NCBI GenBank assembly: GCA_030180075.1
Contig: JASNJN010000037.1
Location: 1 to 29,501 of the forward strand
DNA: 29,501 nucleotides
Direction: 5' to 3'
From: Mikrocytos mackini
Taxonomy: Eukaryota; Endomyxa; Ascetosporea; Mikrocytida; Mikrocytiidae
Shown: positions 7,916 to 17,299 of the stretch, piece after piece
How positions within the stretch are numbered: position 1 is the first letter of the stretch
How the letters are laid out: each line of letters starts with the position of its first letter
Program-made: the position numbers and the translations under genes
The notes under the pieces: generated by a model
Seen by the model: only the letters and a program-made list of their open reading frames with translations
Told to the model about the DNA's origin: nothing
Database searches by the model: none

Positions 7916-9613
7916 TCAAAACAACTCGTTTTTGAGCTGCTCGTCAGGCTGAACTTCTTCACCACCGAAGAACTCGATGATTATTTCCGAAGCCAGGTCA
8001 TATATCTGTGGGTTAGATTCTTCCTGAGACTTTTCTATGATATCTATTCCGTCCATTTCTCGAATGACCTGGGCGTAGGGGTGTGCTCCGTCCTGTGTTA
8101 AGTCTTTTGTTCGCTCCAGTAGTCGCTTGATCATCAAGAGCCCCATCTTCCTCGAGTTAAAAAACCTGGAGTTGACAAGGTCTAAAATGGTCCGCAGTAA
8201 TTTCCTATCGAACAAAGTTAGCAAATCTGTTAGCTCGGCTTTCTGAAGCACATTATAAATGATCATAGTCAGTTCGGATTTAATTTCGTTGTTCCGGGTG
8301 CAAAACCCATCGACAAGAAGTTGGCCGAGTCCTCGCCCCACACAGTACTTTATATTGTCCGGTCCAAATGAGCAGATGTTACTAAGCGCCCAAGCCGCAT
8401 CTTTAATCACAGATGTCTCGCCACAACTGAGTAGCCCAAATATAGTCTCCACAATATCATACTTGTGCAGGAACTCCGGGTAACAGATCGGGCTTTTGGA
8501 AATCACTCCAAAAATTCGCAGTGCTCTTTTCTTGATAACCTGATTGGGACTGTCAGACTTGCAAATCAGAACCAACTGCTCGAGTATGTCCGGCTGTATG
8601 CTTTTGAATGCCATGATTTTCTCGTCCATATTCCCGTTGCTTTCTAATATATAACATATGCTGGTAACGGCGTCTCGAATAATATCGATGTCGACGTTGT
8701 TAAAAGGAGCCCGTACATTGAAATCATCATGAAAATCTTTCACATCAACGGTTGAAATGAATGGTTTCCTCGCGATGGCTTTTGTATCTTTCACGACACA
8801 GTAAGGGTTTCCGAAATCGTTCTGCTCAACGGGATCTTTTTTGAACAAGCGGTTGAAGGCATGCCCGAGTACGTATGCCATAACAGGGAGGATTTCCTGT
8901 ATTTGCCTGAAGTCTGGTCTGGGTGTTTGTCCATTACAGAAATTTGACAAAGCCCAAATCGCAGTAGTCGCGAGCGTGTCACCAATACCGGATTTGAGGT
9001 GTTCGATGATTGCTGGGATGGGTTGGCTATTGATTATGTAATCCCTTAGTTGGCCAACATCCCCGGATAAGTTTGCAAGGACCCAAATGGCCTGGTCTTT
9101 GACATCCTCAGGACTATGTTTCAGCACCATGTTGAGTCGGGGAAGTAACTGGTTGTCGACTAAGTACTTGGCCTGTCCTTCGTTTTTGGAAGCGATGTTG
9201 GTGAGGATCCACAACGCATCATATATGGTCTGGAATGACATATCCAACGAGACGCTTTCTATGATGCACGGGACAACGCCACTTGCTATGGCTTCATCGA
9301 CGGGAAGTTGGTTGCCGTACGAAATAGTCCTTCTTGCATACTCGACGATTTTGGCTTTTTTCTCAGCGTCTCCTTGGATGTATTCTTCCTTATATTTTCT
9401 AAATCGTTCCAATTCAGTTTGGTTTAGGTTGTCTGTTCGCTTATTAAACAGCGAATTCATTGTGATGTCGGAAGCTTCTTTCATAGATTTTTTGTTCACA
9501 ATACTCTCCTCTCGGACTCTTCGTCTAAAGTTTGTAGAAAAGCTCTTTCGGGAATGTACAGCTGATTCGTTATCTTCTTTCAGTGATGTTATACTTGATC
9601 TGTATCTTGGCAT
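7916..9613 (-). CDS. SRP1: Importin subunit alpha (karyopherin alpha)
   Basis: A 565-aa nuclear import adaptor that binds classical nuclear localisation signals and hands them to importin beta. The N-terminus carries a basic importin-beta-binding region (residues about 25-45, RRRVREESIVNKK). It is followed by armadillo repeats with the conserved Trp/Asn ladder that lines the NLS groove: DALWILTNIASKN, DQAIWVLANLSGD, TTAIWALSNFCNG and later DAAWALSNICSFG. Between these, residues about 250-313 hold an atypical insertion in place of the usual ARM 4 core and its DACWALSYLSDG motif. The C-terminus ends in an acidic segment, as in the family. An AAATTT box lies at 9632-9637, 18 nt before the ATG, and AATAAA follows the stop. 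Confidence 0.95.
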   Translation of the reverse strand: MPRYRSSITSLKEDNESAVHSRKSFSTNFRRRVREESIVNKKSMKEASDITMNSLFNKRTDNLNQTELERFRKYKEEYIQGDAEKKAKIVEYARRTISYGNQLPVDEAIASGVVPCIIESVSLDMSFQTIYDALWILTNIASKNEGQAKYLVDNQLLPRLNMVLKHSPEDVKDQAIWVLANLSGDVGQLRDYIINSQPIPAIIEHLKSGIGDTLATTAIWALSNFCNGQTPRPDFRQIQEILPVMAYVLGHAFNRLFKKDPVEQNDFGNPYCVVKDTKAIARKPFISTVDVKDFHDDFNVRAPFNNVDIDIIRDAVTSICYILESNGNMDEKIMAFKSIQPDILEQLVLICKSDSPNQVIKKRALRIFGVISKSPICYPEFLHKYDIVETIFGLLSCGETSVIKDAAWALSNICSFGPDNIKYCVGRGLGQLLVDGFCTRNNEIKSELTMIIYNVLQKAELTDLLTLFDRKLLRTILDLVNSRFFNSRKMGLLMIKRLLERTKDLTQDGAHPYAQVIREMDGIDIIEKSQEESNPQIYDLASEIIIEFFGGEEVQPDEQLKNELF

Positions 9614-9848
9614 TTGAGTTAGACAGGTTAGAAATTTTTGATTTTAAAATTTTTGTTAAACAAAACGATTAACCAAGTTTCTAAGCATCGATAACATCGT
9701 TATATAAAGTAAAACACAGCCTACTATAGTATTGGTACATAGTGTTGATATACAGTGTCAATTTATTTGTGAATACTTAGAACATGGATAAACTACAACA
9801 AAACTCGAATATGGTGGAAATTATTGTATAAACATACGTATTTATTAT
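9614..9848. promoter_or_regulatory. Importin promoter and flippase 3' region
   Basis: A 235-bp spacer between two minus-strand genes. It contains the importin upstream box (9632-9637) and no supportable gene. AATAAATAATAAA begins at the flippase stop codon itself, so that gene's 3' UTR is probably very short. Confidence 0.5.
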
Positions 9849-12800
9849 TTATTCTCTTGTTTTCAATCTCCAGAAAAGCGCATAAATTTTCATAGAGCTG
9901 ATCTGAATAAACGTAATGCTCATCGCGACAAAATACATGTTCCAGTCGCTGAAGACTTCAATCGCCGCTCCATAGTTGGCTATGTTTGTGTTCCCTTTAT
10001 ACAACGAGAAAATCAGTAAAATTATGATCGATGCCCCTCCACTCAGAATCGAAATTATAATTAGGAACGGGTTGATTGTCCTCGCCTCAGAAACAATAGT
10101 CATCAATACAGTAGCTAGGAATATCAAGAAAAGGATAAACCCGACTTCATAAAGAGGGTATTCGAACCGGTAGAGATAGAAGACGGTCAGTATAGTGAAA
10201 ACACCCTGGATTATGCCCCTCAAGATCCAACCTAAGAAGTTAAGAATGTTGAATGGTGTTCCTTTAATATTGGCTCGGTATTTCTTCATGGCCTTTTTGT
10301 CCAGTTCTCCCTTTCTGACTTCGAGATCGAATGTGAGGAAGAAGATGGGCCAGAATAAGAACGAATTGTAGAGTGTAATGGACAATGTGTCAAATATGGA
10401 TGCACCTGAGAATTGTGCGAACACATTGAACATGAGTTGGAAAGTGCAGAAGTATATAGACTTGTAGAAAGACATTTCTATTATTCTGACTAGTCTTCTG
10501 TATGTGTTAAGTCCATGGAAGATGAGCAGGTTTTTTATGCTCTTGAAGTCGTTTGTTTGGTAGTCAGCCGAGTTGGCGGCCTGTAACCCTTCAAGTCCTC
10601 GTATTCCCACACTAACATCCGCAACACGAAGCATGGCGACATCATTTCCCCCGTCTCCAATAGCCAGCACCTTCCTGTTGCTATTCTTTGCCATTTCTAC
10701 CAAATTTGCCTTTGATTTAGGCGCTGTCCTTGCAAATACGCATGAGAAAGCTCCAACACACAAATCGCTAAATTTATCCCTATCGATTCCAAATAGTTCT
10801 TCTGCAATCGAGCTTCTTATAACTAGACTGTAACTATTACTAGAACGTTTTCCTGGCTTTTCTAGGGATGAGCCTTTATCCTTACTGACCGAATGGATAA
10901 TCTTTGAGCTCTTTTTCTCACGTGTGGCTTTATTAGAAAGGAGTTTGTCATGTACTGTTTTTCCATCTACATTCGTCTTTAACGTATCGTAGTTTTTGTT
11001 TGAGTCTGTTATGTTTTTGTAGTATGTATTGTGCAAACTGTCCAAGTAAGATTTGAGACTTTCCCTCCTTATATCCGAAGCTGAGTCTGTGTTAGAGCTG
11101 TTCGACGTGTTGTTAAGTTGCTTTTGTTTAGAAGCAGAGAAAGATGTGTAATCTACAGGAGGCTCTTTGAAATCTTCGATAACAATAACTGGGACCTCAG
11201 GTTTGATAATATTCGCGTTCTTGGCTATCTCTTGTGCCGTAGAGAACTTGTCCCCTGTAATCATCCAGAATCTGATACCTGATCCGCTTAAGAAATTCAC
11301 AACTTCGGGCACTTGTGATTGGAGTTTGTCTTCAATGGCCCCTACACCGCATGGCTCAAGGTTAGCTTCTAACAAATTCTTTATGTTTTCTATATCATTT
11401 TCACCCGTTAATGGATCGCTTAACTTCTTCAGCGTTTCTATTTCTTCGAGGTTAAGGTACTTATAGCCGAAACAGAATGCTCGGAATCCTTCTGCAGCAT
11501 ATTTGTCGGCTTCTTCTAAAGTCTTATCTTTTACTTTACCTTTCTTGTATTTTACTGCCATAACTTCGTCGGCCCCTTTACATAGAATTAGATGTTTGTC
11601 GTTTGTTGGATCTTTTATGATAATGCTTGAACACTTCCTTTCGGGTGTAAATTCTAATAAGGATTCGACTTGAATGATTTCTCCATTGCTTAAATGTACT
11701 GAGGAATTAGTTCTCATTTTTAGATGTGTAGGTAAATACTCTCCTGCTTTTACCATTGCCAATTCGTCGGGACTTGTATATTCATACTCATAGTTGCGAG
11801 GCAGTACCGTATTATTTGTGATGACATTGTAAAGTAATATTTTCTCTACTTCCTTAAATTCGCTATCTCCTTTGTAAAAAAATCCTTCAACCGCTCTTTG
11901 ATTGTTTATTTTACAGTGATTGCCGTTGTATGACAACTCTTTAAGCACCATTTTGTTTTCAGTAAGCGTGCCTGTTTTATCAGACAAGACTAATTCTATT
12001 TGCCCTAGACTCTCCGGAATGTTTGTATTGTTCGCTTGTGCTGCTTCTTCATCTGTTCCCAAAGTCTGGTCATAGCCGATGAACTTGGCATGTAATAGCT
12101 TAAATAGGTCTAAAGATACCTTGAGTGAAATTGGTATCATGGTAGAGTTTAAAAGAATGAATCTGGCTATCAATACCACAAGTTCGGAGATGTTTTCCGA
12201 TTCGTTCGCATAGTACCCCAATAGTCCAAAACAAATCGATAATAGAAGTTGGAAGACGAAAAGTAGGATCACAAACTTGTTTATCTTGCGATCTATGTCT
12301 GTCGTTTTCAATTTGGTCTTGACAGTGCTGAGTCCGAATTTAGTTTCAATCCCAGTGTAAACAACTATTCCTAATATTCTCCTTGTGTTTTTTAGAACGC
12401 CCGTCCCAGGCAAGAATTGATTAAAAGTGATCTTCGTGTTGTTTATTGAACCGTTGAATACATGAATGTCAGGGTTCGGAGCTTCAAATATGCACTTCAG
12501 TTGTCTACAATAAAAGTACTCTTCAAATTCCAAAGTTCTGTCTTCTGAATCGTCTTTGTGAGTTTTACCATCCTGAGTGTAATGCTCTATAGAAAATGAT
12601 CTACGTATGGAGGAAGGTAAGTGTTTGAGATAGAAAGGTGTAGTAGTTGTATCTTTGTTTTCGTCCCAGACGGGGATAGATTTACTTTTGAAGTTGGTCT
12701 CGCCATCTAGATTGGCAGTTGATATGAAGCATATGTCATCGTCCCTCTCAGTATATATAAGGGTCAAGTCGCACGGAAAGTCTTCTCCGTCAACGACTTC

Positions 12801-13511
12801 AACTACATCTCCAACCATGATCTGACTTGTTGGGACTCTCATCTTCTTGAAAATAGTATTACGTTGAATAAACTTATTGTCTTTTAAACTGTCGAAACTT
12901 AAATCATCAATAGTTGCAAGTTCACTGAAGAAGCGGGTTCGCTTTTTAACTTCGGAATCCAAACTCTCATATTCTTTGTCTTGGTTTCTCATTAAAGATC
13001 TTCTGTACATTTTAAACTCATCTAATAAACCCGGGGGTATGTTGTTCAAGTCAACTCTTCTAAAGACACTTCTGTATTTGTTGTTTTGTTTAGAATCCTT
13101 TCTGGCTAGACTGATGAATTCAGCAAACTCCTTGAATATGGCAAAGGAGAAGATAACAAACAAAGGAACCCAGGTTGAAAGCGGGTTGACGGGAGTAATG
13201 TTAGGAAATGATTGTAGAGTAGCTATTGCGATGAAATATAAATTCATCGGCTGTCGAAGCTGGTTTAGCAAGGAAAGTGGGAGAAAGGTAAATTTGTTGT
13301 ATCTGGTGTTCCTAACAAAGTTGGTCTGGTAAATCTGTTTTTTGTAGTCAGTTGTTGTCGGATCTATATCTCTTTCCGATACTTGTGTTTTGCTCGCGTT
13401 CAGATTGCTCATTGAACCTATTTTATCTTTTTGAAAAAAATCGGTGTGATTTTGGGTATTTTTCTTTGTTAAACTGTTTAAACTTTGTGGTGGCATATGT
13501 TGAAGGCGCAT
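9849..13511 (-). CDS. P4-type ATPase (aminophospholipid flippase)
   Basis: A 1220-aa membrane pump of the P4 ATPase family, which moves phospholipids from the outer to the cytosolic leaflet. Visible signatures: TANLDGETNFK near residue 265 (actuator-domain DGET, usual DGETNLK), the PISL membrane motif near 460, LSDKTGTLTENK near 510 with the phosphorylated Asp, CKGADEVM near 670, MITGDK near 765, and GDGGNDVAMLRVAD near 955. About ten membrane segments flank these, four of them before the DKTGT site and six after GDGGND. Residues about 780-895 are a polar, Ser/Asn/Lys-rich insert in the P-domain region. GDGGND recalls the Neo1/ATP9 subfamily, but the SFYKSIYF and FAQFSGASIF stretches recall other P4 classes, so I leave the subtype open. 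The start is 73 bp from the divergent eIF3b start. Confidence 0.93.
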   Translation of the reverse strand: MRLQHMPPQSLNSLTKKNTQNHTDFFQKDKIGSMSNLNASKTQVSERDIDPTTTDYKKQIYQTNFVRNTRYNKFTFLPLSLLNQLRQPMNLYFIAIATLQSFPNITPVNPLSTWVPLFVIFSFAIFKEFAEFISLARKDSKQNNKYRSVFRRVDLNNIPPGLLDEFKMYRRSLMRNQDKEYESLDSEVKKRTRFFSELATIDDLSFDSLKDNKFIQRNTIFKKMRVPTSQIMVGDVVEVVDGEDFPCDLTLIYTERDDDICFISTANLDGETNFKSKSIPVWDENKDTTTTPFYLKHLPSSIRRSFSIEHYTQDGKTHKDDSEDRTLEFEEYFYCRQLKCIFEAPNPDIHVFNGSINNTKITFNQFLPGTGVLKNTRRILGIVVYTGIETKFGLSTVKTKLKTTDIDRKINKFVILLFVFQLLLSICFGLLGYYANESENISELVVLIARFILLNSTMIPISLKVSLDLFKLLHAKFIGYDQTLGTDEEAAQANNTNIPESLGQIELVLSDKTGTLTENKMVLKELSYNGNHCKINNQRAVEGFFYKGDSEFKEVEKILLYNVITNNTVLPRNYEYEYTSPDELAMVKAGEYLPTHLKMRTNSSVHLSNGEIIQVESLLEFTPERKCSSIIIKDPTNDKHLILCKGADEVMAVKYKKGKVKDKTLEEADKYAAEGFRAFCFGYKYLNLEEIETLKKLSDPLTGENDIENIKNLLEANLEPCGVGAIEDKLQSQVPEVVNFLSGSGIRFWMITGDKFSTAQEIAKNANIIKPEVPVIVIEDFKEPPVDYTSFSASKQKQLNNTSNSSNTDSASDIRRESLKSYLDSLHNTYYKNITDSNKNYDTLKTNVDGKTVHDKLLSNKATREKKSSKIIHSVSKDKGSSLEKPGKRSSNSYSLVIRSSIAEELFGIDRDKFSDLCVGAFSCVFARTAPKSKANLVEMAKNSNRKVLAIGDGGNDVAMLRVADVSVGIRGLEGLQAANSADYQTNDFKSIKNLLIFHGLNTYRRLVRIIEMSFYKSIYFCTFQLMFNVFAQFSGASIFDTLSITLYNSFLFWPIFFLTFDLEVRKGELDKKAMKKYRANIKGTPFNILNFLGWILRGIIQGVFTILTVFYLYRFEYPLYEVGFILFLIFLATVLMTIVSEARTINPFLIIISILSGGASIIILLIFSLYKGNTNIANYGAAIEVFSDWNMYFVAMSITFIQISSMKIYALFWRLKTRE

Positions 13512-13584
13512 ATAATATAGAAAAGGCGGTTTGAGTTCAAATATAAAAGTTGTATTGAAATTTCAAATATTTTTGAAAAGAATA
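13512..13584. promoter_or_regulatory. Bidirectional promoter between flippase and eIF3b
   Basis: Only 73 bp separate the two divergent ATGs. The palindrome GAAATTTC (13557-13564) sits in it, 21 nt before the eIF3b ATG and 46 nt before the flippase ATG, and could serve both directions. An apparent earlier start at 13531 is TTG, so the interval is taken as non-coding. Confidence 0.55.
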
Positions 13585-16092
13585 ATGCCAAAATATCACC
13601 TCCCCAAGCTTCCCATAAAGTCAGAAACATTACACAATTCAATATACATCACGTCCCTCCCCGTGGCAACACCCCAACAACAAAAAAGACTCATTGCTAC
13701 GATAAAACTGTCTTGTCTGAGATTTGGTCCCATTCTATCTTTCAAGGCCCCTATAGACACAGAAACCAAGAAATTGAAAGGAATAATATTAGTAGAATAC
13801 AAACATTCATCAAGTGCTTTTCTAGCTGTCTATTATTTGAATGACATCTCTCTTACGGGTAAGGGACGAATTTCGGTTAAATTCGTAGCTTCTAAAGTAC
13901 CAGTTGACATTTCCCAACTCCAGATCCCTCAATCCAACCCAAATAGCGCACCTATTTCCTACACTTTTCTGGCGCCTAACACAAACGAAGAAAAGGAAGG
14001 TAGACAGGACGTTTTAAAAACATTCTTGGTTGAAAAGGAAGGTTGTATAAAGGTTAAAGCACTTACTATTGATAATAAGGAAGTGACTATGAAGGAAATA
14101 AATAGCCTGGACAGGGAGTACTCATATTGTCATATTACAAAAGAGAAGGATGTTGTATCTACACTGAACTACTTCAGAAACGCAATCACTTTCTCTAAAA
14201 TAAACAAGAAATCACTGAAACTAGAAGACATTTTAAGCATAAATATAAAGTCTCCCATTTTAGGCTTCAATTTCATAAAGTCAGAGATAAACACCACTAT
14301 CCCGGGATCTGTCTATACTCTTGCGCTATTCGGAGTCCTCTCAACCCAAATTTATAAAGTTGATTTTCAATACAAACGAATAACACTTGTGTTCGAAATA
14401 GAACACGACTATCTGGACAACAACCACAACTACTTCTCGTTCTACACTCCACACATCGGCGACAAGGACTATAAAGATGAATACAAACGTGACTCCAGGT
14501 ACTTTTCGTCTAAACTTCTGAGTAAGTTCGAGAAAGAAAATTGCAATCCATTGGACCTTCAGTTCGATAAGTCGGGGACTATTTTCCGATACAACGTCAT
14601 CGCTCACATCAGTCTTAATGCAATACCTATTTCTGTAAGCCCAAATATACTGAGCGTCTCAAAGCTCATGAAGATAACCGAAAACAAAATAACCGAGTTA
14701 GTGGTAAAGATAGACGAGTTGGGACTTTTGACCGTGGCAGAGATTATACAAGAAGATAAACAGTACAAGCCCATATGGGACGTATATAAAGGAGACAACA
14801 AGCTGAACAAGGTCGCTCCGATTGGTGACTACGAAACATATTGTTGTGATATTTTAAAGGAGAATAGAATAAATTTTGAAGTGGTGAAGAAAAATATAAA
14901 GGGATCAAAAGACGTAAGCGAGTACATTCCTAAGCTGCCGATGTCTCCTTCTAAGGAAGTGAATACTGAAGACAAACCTATAGACAAGAAGGCAGAGAAG
15001 AAGAATGAGTTTGTGAAACATTTCGTAGCAGAGTCATCCAACAACATTTTGGTGGCCACCACCAACAGCAATGACATGGCAAGTATAAGGATATTCAACA
15101 ACAAAACACTGAAACCCGTCTGTAATACAAGCCAGAACAAAGCGGGTATTTGTGATGCTGTGTTTAAAGAAAACTTTATATACTTACGATATATTTCAAA
15201 CGACCAGCTTAAACAATTCTGCTTAGAAAATGTTAAGGACGCTACGAATGCATCATTCTCTGAGAAGCAACTCAAGACCCTTTGGTTGAATGTTCTTTCC
15301 GATAAGGTCGCATTTACAAATAGTAAGAACTTGATGTTTGATTTCAAATTCTTTTTGGTGTCGAACAAGACAAGCTGCTTCAACTTTTCCTTGGAAGAAA
15401 AACCAAGCAATGTTAAAGTTGAGGGGGAAATCGACAGCGAAAATATATACAAGAAGTATACGATCCTGGTAGATGTTTTCTACCAAAAAAGCACACAGAC
15501 AATATTCTCAGTTTTGAAGAACCCCAACATGAACTCACAGATCATAAAGGTATTTAAAGTTGCCATCAATTCTCTAGAGCTGACTGAAAAACGGGACTTG
15601 TTGGTGAAAGAAGCGAATAACACGGTTATAAGTCTCCAACCAAATAATGGGCAACTTGCTGTGATGATTACTAAGAACAAAGCGTTCATTTGGAAATGTG
15701 TAAAGGACTTTGAAAAGGCAGACCTGAATGAATGTAAGGGATCCAACACGGTGTTATGGGACGTATGTGGACTGTTCTTTTGTGTTATCAATATTAAAAG
15801 CAAAGCGGATAAAGGCCATGAAGAAAACTACGGTACAAAGGTATTTACTGTGGGTGGAAATCTACTGATGCAAAAACAGTTTATCAAAGTAGAAGGTATA
15901 CGTGAAGTGATATCCTTTAAAGGTGTGAAAATAGAAAAGGATGAAAATCATATAGAAGAAAGGAACGATACATATTCTGGGGAAGATCAAAGTAGTACGA
16001 GAAACAATAATCGAGTACAGGAACTATTTGGCAATTACAGCGGAAAAGAAATACCCCTACAGGTGGAAGTTATTGATGTTATGAAGAATTAA
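13585..16092 (+). CDS. PRT1: Eukaryotic translation initiation factor 3 subunit B
   Basis: An 835-aa protein matching eIF3b, the scaffold subunit of eIF3 on the 40S ribosome. Near the N-terminus is one RRM (residues about 18-100): SIYITSLPVA as RNP2-like strand and KLKGIILVEY as RNP1. The C-terminal half reads as a degenerate WD/beta-propeller, ending with GSNTVLWDVCGLFF and GTKVFTVGGNLLMQKQF (about 745-790), close to the eIF3b end pattern NxxWxPxGR... and GYxIFxxxGxLL. The middle, about 110-480, is poorly conserved. ATG 13585 is preferred because the longer frame would begin with TTG at 13531 and would bypass the AAATTT box at 13558-13563. It converges on the SANT-like gene with 66 bp between stops. 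Confidence 0.75.
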   Translation: MPKYHLPKLPIKSETLHNSIYITSLPVATPQQQKRLIATIKLSCLRFGPILSFKAPIDTETKKLKGIILVEYKHSSSAFLAVYYLNDISLTGKGRISVKFVASKVPVDISQLQIPQSNPNSAPISYTFLAPNTNEEKEGRQDVLKTFLVEKEGCIKVKALTIDNKEVTMKEINSLDREYSYCHITKEKDVVSTLNYFRNAITFSKINKKSLKLEDILSINIKSPILGFNFIKSEINTTIPGSVYTLALFGVLSTQIYKVDFQYKRITLVFEIEHDYLDNNHNYFSFYTPHIGDKDYKDEYKRDSRYFSSKLLSKFEKENCNPLDLQFDKSGTIFRYNVIAHISLNAIPISVSPNILSVSKLMKITENKITELVVKIDELGLLTVAEIIQEDKQYKPIWDVYKGDNKLNKVAPIGDYETYCCDILKENRINFEVVKKNIKGSKDVSEYIPKLPMSPSKEVNTEDKPIDKKAEKKNEFVKHFVAESSNNILVATTNSNDMASIRIFNNKTLKPVCNTSQNKAGICDAVFKENFIYLRYISNDQLKQFCLENVKDATNASFSEKQLKTLWLNVLSDKVAFTNSKNLMFDFKFFLVSNKTSCFNFSLEEKPSNVKVEGEIDSENIYKKYTILVDVFYQKSTQTIFSVLKNPNMNSQIIKVFKVAINSLELTEKRDLLVKEANNTVISLQPNNGQLAVMITKNKAFIWKCVKDFEKADLNECKGSNTVLWDVCGLFFCVINIKSKADKGHEENYGTKVFTVGGNLLMQKQFIKVEGIREVISFKGVKIEKDENHIEERNDTYSGEDQSSTRNNNRVQELFGNYSGKEIPLQVEVIDVMKN

Positions 16093-16158
16093 AATCCAAC
16101 TTCTTTTAATATTATAATTATTTATTGGAAATACAATCACATTGCTTTATTTGACAGT

Positions 16159-17187
16159 TTATAGTTTCAATACATTGTTGAGTTGACTTTCCAACTTTTT
16201 GTAAGGAGATCTGTCTAATATACCTCTAAGTTCAACACAGTTGAATTTGGGAATGTATCGTTCTGCTATGGTTTGGTTGTCAATGTCGGGCTTACATTTG
16301 TTAATAATATACATTAAGATCATGTCAGTCAATGTGGCCTTGCATCTGCTTTCTTTACCGCCTCTTATTTTTCTTTTATAACATCTTTTCACTTCATGCA
16401 CACTTTTGGTTTCCAATTTCGCCGCAATGAACCTCCAATCATCCCAAATAAAAGAGTTTACGAAGTTTTCAAGTTGAACTTGTTCATCAAAATCGATCGA
16501 TTTATTTTTATGACTTTTATTCGCCGCTTGGAAAACGAACACCCATTTCGGAATTCTTGTCAAGTTGCCGACCAAATGAATCGGCCTGTTTACTTCTATT
16601 TTGTTTTTTGTGCTATTTGTAAAGCTGATATACATGTTGTCGATATACCATTGTAACAATAAGTCATTTATGCAGTATTTCAGGTCCTCTTTAACTAATG
16701 TACATTTTCTAGGGCAGTCTATTTTATATATCTGTAGTACATCACTCCAATCAATTACTGGTCGTTTTGGTAAAATTTGGCGGATCAGTATAGAAAGAAA
16801 AGCGTCTATAGTTTTGGTTCTAAATGATTCTATTATTTTTGTAACATCTAGTATATCGTGGTTTTGATCGGGATAAGCATCATTGAATTGAAGTTTTCTG
16901 AATAATGAATGGAAAATACATTTCAGTATCCTGGGAGGGTAAACTTCCTCCCTTTCGAAAGCTGGATATTGTGTTGATTCGCCTATGTTAGTTGTGGGTG
17001 GATTAGACAACTCCAATAAAGAACTAAGGTCACAAAATGAAAATTCCTCCAACAATTCCCTTTCACACGTGTTTGTTGTATCTACGATTCTATTAGAATC
17101 CCCTAATAAGTCAAAGGAAACAGCCGAAAGTAAAGAAAGCGATTCTAATATCTCGTCATAGCTAGATCCATAAGATTCGTTTTTCAT
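16159..17187 (-). CDS. SANT/Myb-like domain protein
   Basis: A 342-aa protein, probably nuclear. Residues about 229-273 read as a SANT/Myb helix-turn-helix: DEQVQLENFVNSFIWDDW, then RFIAAKL, TKSVHEVKRCYKRK, matching the W(S/T)xxE...W..IA..L..R(T/S)..qvk..Y pattern. A second, weaker repeat may follow (LTDMILMYIINKC, then IAERYIPKFNCVELRGILDR, about 288-325). The first 90 residues are Ser/Glu/Leu-rich and look disordered. The exact role (transcription factor, chromatin or snRNA-promoter factor) cannot be told. AAATTT lies 3 nt before the ATG (17191-17196). AATAAA lies downstream of the stop near 16120. Confidence 0.55.
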   Translation of the reverse strand: MKNESYGSSYDEILESLSLLSAVSFDLLGDSNRIVDTTNTCERELLEEFSFCDLSSLLELSNPPTTNIGESTQYPAFEREEVYPPRILKCIFHSLFRKLQFNDAYPDQNHDILDVTKIIESFRTKTIDAFLSILIRQILPKRPVIDWSDVLQIYKIDCPRKCTLVKEDLKYCINDLLLQWYIDNMYISFTNSTKNKIEVNRPIHLVGNLTRIPKWVFVFQAANKSHKNKSIDFDEQVQLENFVNSFIWDDWRFIAAKLETKSVHEVKRCYKRKIRGGKESRCKATLTDMILMYIINKCKPDIDNQTIAERYIPKFNCVELRGILDRSPYKKLESQLNNVLKL

Positions 17188-17299
17188 ATAAAATTTTAGA
17201 AACTGAAAATAAACCCCAAACCAAGCAACAAGGACAGCATACCTTTACACCTGCGTTTACAACACCAATTATACAACCATAGAAACTATATATTGCAAA

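Noticed and set aside
10573-10833. 86-codon ORF opposite the flippase
   Set aside because: It is the antisense shadow of the conserved GDGGND region.
9849-13511. Assignment of the flippase to the Neo1/ATP9 subfamily from GDGGND
   Set aside because: The motif fits, but the membrane segments after it resemble other P4 classes; a phylogeny is needed.
13531-13584. N-terminal extension of eIF3b by 18 residues
   Set aside because: It would start with TTG; the first ATG is at 13585 and has the AAATTT box in front of it.
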